Source: Candidatus Binatia bacterium
GTDB lineage: Bacteria; Desulfobacterota_B; Binatia; UBA9968
NCBI GenBank assembly: GCA_025922795.1
Contig: JAICHC010000119.1
Span: 1 to 7,615 of the forward strand
DNA: 7,615 nt
Direction of reading: 5' to 3'
Made by a program: the position numbers and the translations under genes
Part shown: positions 6,223 to 7,615 of the stretch, in pieces
Numbering within the stretch: position 1 is the first letter of the stretch
Layout: each line of letters opens with the position of its first letter
The notes under the pieces: model-generated
What the model was told of the DNA's origin: nothing
Seen by the model: only the letters and a program-made list of their open reading frames with translations
The model's database searches: none

Positions 6223-7092
6223 TCAAACCAACCCTTCATTGTAATGACTCTTCGGCACGAAATTGAAAAAGTGTCCTGAACCCTCGATGATCCGCTGGGA
6301 ATGTGGCGTCCCAGCCGGGATATTCACTCCGAGCGGGCTCTCCGCAACGACCTTCTCATCGCCGATCTGGAACTCGATCTTCAGGCCTGCGAGCCCGGCC
6401 CCGGTGCCGATCGCAATATGCTGGGTGTCGCAGTTATGGCTGTGCATCTCGACGTAACTGGCCTGTGTTGGCGACACCTCGGAGACGCTGCGCACGACCG
6501 TATAGAACCCCGCTTGCGGTTTCAGCTTGCCGTCGACGAACACGTAACGAGCGCCCGGCGCCGCATCGGTGTGATATTTGATTTCCGTGGTCGGCCGTAC
6601 ATCCGGATGAAAGATGTAGCTGGCAAACTTGGCGAAATCACGTTCACCTTGGACGAGATCGAACGGCTGATTTTCGTGAGTGTAGCCGCGACTGCGGAAT
6701 AACACCGTCACTGTGCCGGCGCCGCTGGTTACCTTATACTCGTGCACCACGCCTCGCGGAATGTAGACGGTAGCCGGTGACGCGATAGTATGGATCTTGC
6801 CTTCAAAGATGATCTGGCCTTCCAAACCCGTAAGATCGCGATTGTTGCCGATAAAATAGTAAAACTCGTCCGTGTTGTGGCGGTGTGGCACTTGATAATC
6901 GGGAACCGGGGACGGCAAATTCTTCGCTTCATGAATTGCGACATAAACGTCGGCATCCGGATGGGAATCGCGGTTGATAAAAATATGGCGCGTTACCGGC
7001 AGCTCAATCCGCTCACGCAGGGGCCGCTTCTCTTCGAACTTGCCGCCGACCACTCCCGGCCGCGCGCTGACGATGTATTTTTCCAGCTTCAT
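6223..7092 (-). CDS. Two-domain cupin (bicupin) metal-binding protein of unknown function
   Basis: This 289-residue soluble protein has two beta-barrel cupin modules. In the first, HRHNTDEFYYFIG (70-82) followed by IPRGVVHEY (111-119) supplies the classic ligands His70, His72, Glu76 and His117. In the second, MHSHNCDTQHIAIG (216-229) followed by IPAGTPHS (258-265) supplies His217, His219 and His264, but Gln224 stands where a Glu is usual, so metal binding there may differ. There is no signal peptide or membrane segment. Such bicupins include dioxygenases, isomerases and decarboxylases; I see no match good enough to name a reaction. ATG 7092 has GGAGG four bases upstream and a plausible promoter behind that. 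The gene is divergent from an aldehyde dehydrogenase, which may hint at a shared catabolic role, but this is only an inference from position. Confidence 0.8.
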   Translation of the reverse strand: MKLEKYIVSARPGVVGGKFEEKRPLRERIELPVTRHIFINRDSHPDADVYVAIHEAKNLPSPVPDYQVPHRHNTDEFYYFIGNNRDLTGLEGQIIFEGKIHTIASPATVYIPRGVVHEYKVTSGAGTVTVLFRSRGYTHENQPFDLVQGERDFAKFASYIFHPDVRPTTEIKYHTDAAPGARYVFVDGKLKPQAGFYTVVRSVSEVSPTQASYVEMHSHNCDTQHIAIGTGAGLAGLKIEFQIGDEKVVAESPLGVNIPAGTPHSQRIIEGSGHFFNFVPKSHYNEGLV

Positions 7093-7121
7093 GAGACCTC
7101 CAAATCCAACCGTTAGAAGAA

Positions 7122-7149
7122 ACTATCCACCCGCGATGGACCCTGTCAA
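7122..7149 (-). promoter_or_regulatory. Candidate promoter of the bicupin gene
   Basis: On the minus strand a perfect TTGACA (7149-7144) is followed after 16 bases by GATAGT (7127-7122), four of six matches to the -10 consensus. The predicted transcript would start near 7115, giving a leader of about 20 bases that includes the GGAGG site before ATG 7092. Confidence 0.4.
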
Positions 7150-7240
7150 ACTCGCGCATCGTCTAGTGACTGTCGGGCGGGCGGCTAAAGCTTCGGGAAA
7201 ATTCGTCGTCCTTACTTAACACAAAAAAAGATTTCTTGCT

Positions 7241-7297
7241 TCAGCTCAGCAAATAACCGATCTGTCATCTCGAACAGAGCGTGAGACCTTGAGCTGA
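7241..7297. repeat. Inverted repeat enclosing a possible dispersed intergenic repeat
   Basis: TCAGCTCA (7241-7248) is the exact reverse complement of TGAGCTGA (7290-7297), with 41 bases between. The enclosed segment 7261-7290 reads CTGTCATCTCGAACAGAGCG then TGAGACCTT. It resembles short intergenic repeats of the form GTCAT-(T/C)-(C/T)-GA-CG-AG-G-GA found dispersed in many bacterial genomes. That resemblance is from memory; only one copy is in this window. Confidence 0.3.
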
Positions 7298-7374
7298 GTG
7301 ACGATTGCCCGCGCCCGACAATTCTTGACTTCCACCTATGAACATGATTTTTCTCTAGTTTCTGGCAGAAAGTT

Positions 7375-7380
7375 AGGAGG
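7375..7380 (+). promoter_or_regulatory. Ribosome binding site of the aldehyde dehydrogenase gene
   Basis: AGGAGG stands six bases before the ATG at 7387. This near-ideal Shine-Dalgarno sequence and spacing fixes the start of a gene that is otherwise truncated by the window edge. Confidence 0.85.
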
Positions 7381-7386
7381 ACCCAC

Positions 7387-7615
7387 ATGGCCAAGATGTT
7401 AGTTGCCGGTGCGCAAGTCGATTCCGACAGCGGGCAGACCACCGAAGTCCGCAATCCGGCGACCGGCGAACTTGTCGATACCGTTCCCAGAGGAACCATC
7501 CTAGATATCCGGCGCGCGATCGATGCCGCCCAAGGCGCGCTAAAAAAATGGTCCGCCATGGCGCCGTCCAAGCGGGGCGCTATTTTGTTGGCCGCCGGTC
7601 ATACGATTCTGCAAC
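7387..7615 (+). CDS. Aldehyde dehydrogenase family (NAD(P)-dependent), N-terminal fragment
   Basis: Only the first 76 residues are present, beginning MAKMLVAGAQVDSDSGQ; full-length members are usually about 480-500 residues. The fragment shows the standard N-terminal pattern of the superfamily: VRNPATGELVDTVPRG (21-36), then AIDAAQGALKKWSAM (45-59) and the start of the next helix, SKRGAILLAAGHTIL (61-75). Catalytic Cys and Glu lie beyond the right edge. These enzymes oxidise aldehydes to carboxylic acids; this N-terminus is compatible with succinate-semialdehyde, lactaldehyde or betaine-aldehyde dehydrogenase types, and I cannot choose. It is the only plus-strand gene in the window and is divergent from the bicupin gene. 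Confidence 0.88.
   Translation, partial: MAKMLVAGAQVDSDSGQTTEVRNPATGELVDTVPRGTILDIRRAIDAAQGALKKWSAMAPSKRGAILLAAGHTILQ

Larger units (their letters stand above)
7093..7386. other. Divergent intergenic region between the bicupin and aldehyde dehydrogenase genes
   Basis: This 294-base spacer must hold the 5' ends of both flanking genes. It contains the bicupin promoter candidate, an A-tract (7223-7229), the inverted repeat at 7241-7297 and the start region of the aldehyde dehydrogenase. For that gene a weak promoter can be drawn: CCGACA (7315-7320), 16 bases, TATGAA (7337-7342). A TTGACT at 7325-7330 lacks a matching -10. I see no gene or structured RNA of a known class. Confidence 0.4.

Noticed and set aside
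7212..7571. 119-codon minus-strand ORF over the aldehyde dehydrogenase start
   Set aside because: It is antisense to a gene with an excellent ribosome binding site and superfamily motifs.

Overview
This window is an ordinary-looking chromosomal stretch of a moderately GC-rich, free-living bacterium. Codon third positions are G/C-biased, genes are compact, and Shine-Dalgarno sites are good. The gene set is housekeeping, stress and catabolic. There is no rRNA or phylogenetic marker, so I cannot assign a phylum. A fused OtsA-OtsB enzyme, stand-alone metal-binding bicupin and Ldh/ALDH oxidoreductases would fit an environmental (for example soil) bacterium, but that is a guess. I saw no tRNA, rRNA, CRISPR array, insertion sequence, phage gene or toxin-antitoxin pair.

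Layout, left to right. A malate/L-lactate-type (Ldh_2) dehydrogenase runs off the left edge on the minus strand (start at 794). Upstream of it is a 138-base spacer with two dyad symmetries. Next is a 609-residue ion transporter of the ArsB/NhaD/NhaB type (933-2762, minus). A 348-base gap follows, holding a possible 49-codon ORF that overlaps the transporter start by ATGA. Then come a bifunctional trehalose-6-phosphate synthase/phosphatase (3111-5390, minus, GTG start), peptide methionine sulfoxide reductase MsrA (5480-6040, minus) and a two-domain cupin (6223-7092, minus). A divergent intergenic region separates the cupin from an aldehyde dehydrogenase that starts at 7387 on the plus strand and runs off the right edge.

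How the genes may work together. Trehalose synthesis, a cation/anion antiporter-like transporter and methionine sulfoxide repair are all plausible osmotic, desiccation or oxidative stress functions and lie consecutively on one strand. The gaps between them (89 to 348 bases) and a promoter-like sequence in front of otsAB suggest separate transcription units rather than one operon. The flanking dehydrogenases and the cupin may belong to small-molecule catabolism, with no visible link to the stress genes.

The most useful unexplained signals are non-coding. They are a 21-base, TetR-like palindrome upstream of msrA, palindromes in front of the Ldh gene, a short sequence resembling a dispersed intergenic repeat near 7261-7290, and the small ORF coupled to the transporter. 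I found nothing that supports a new multi-gene system here.
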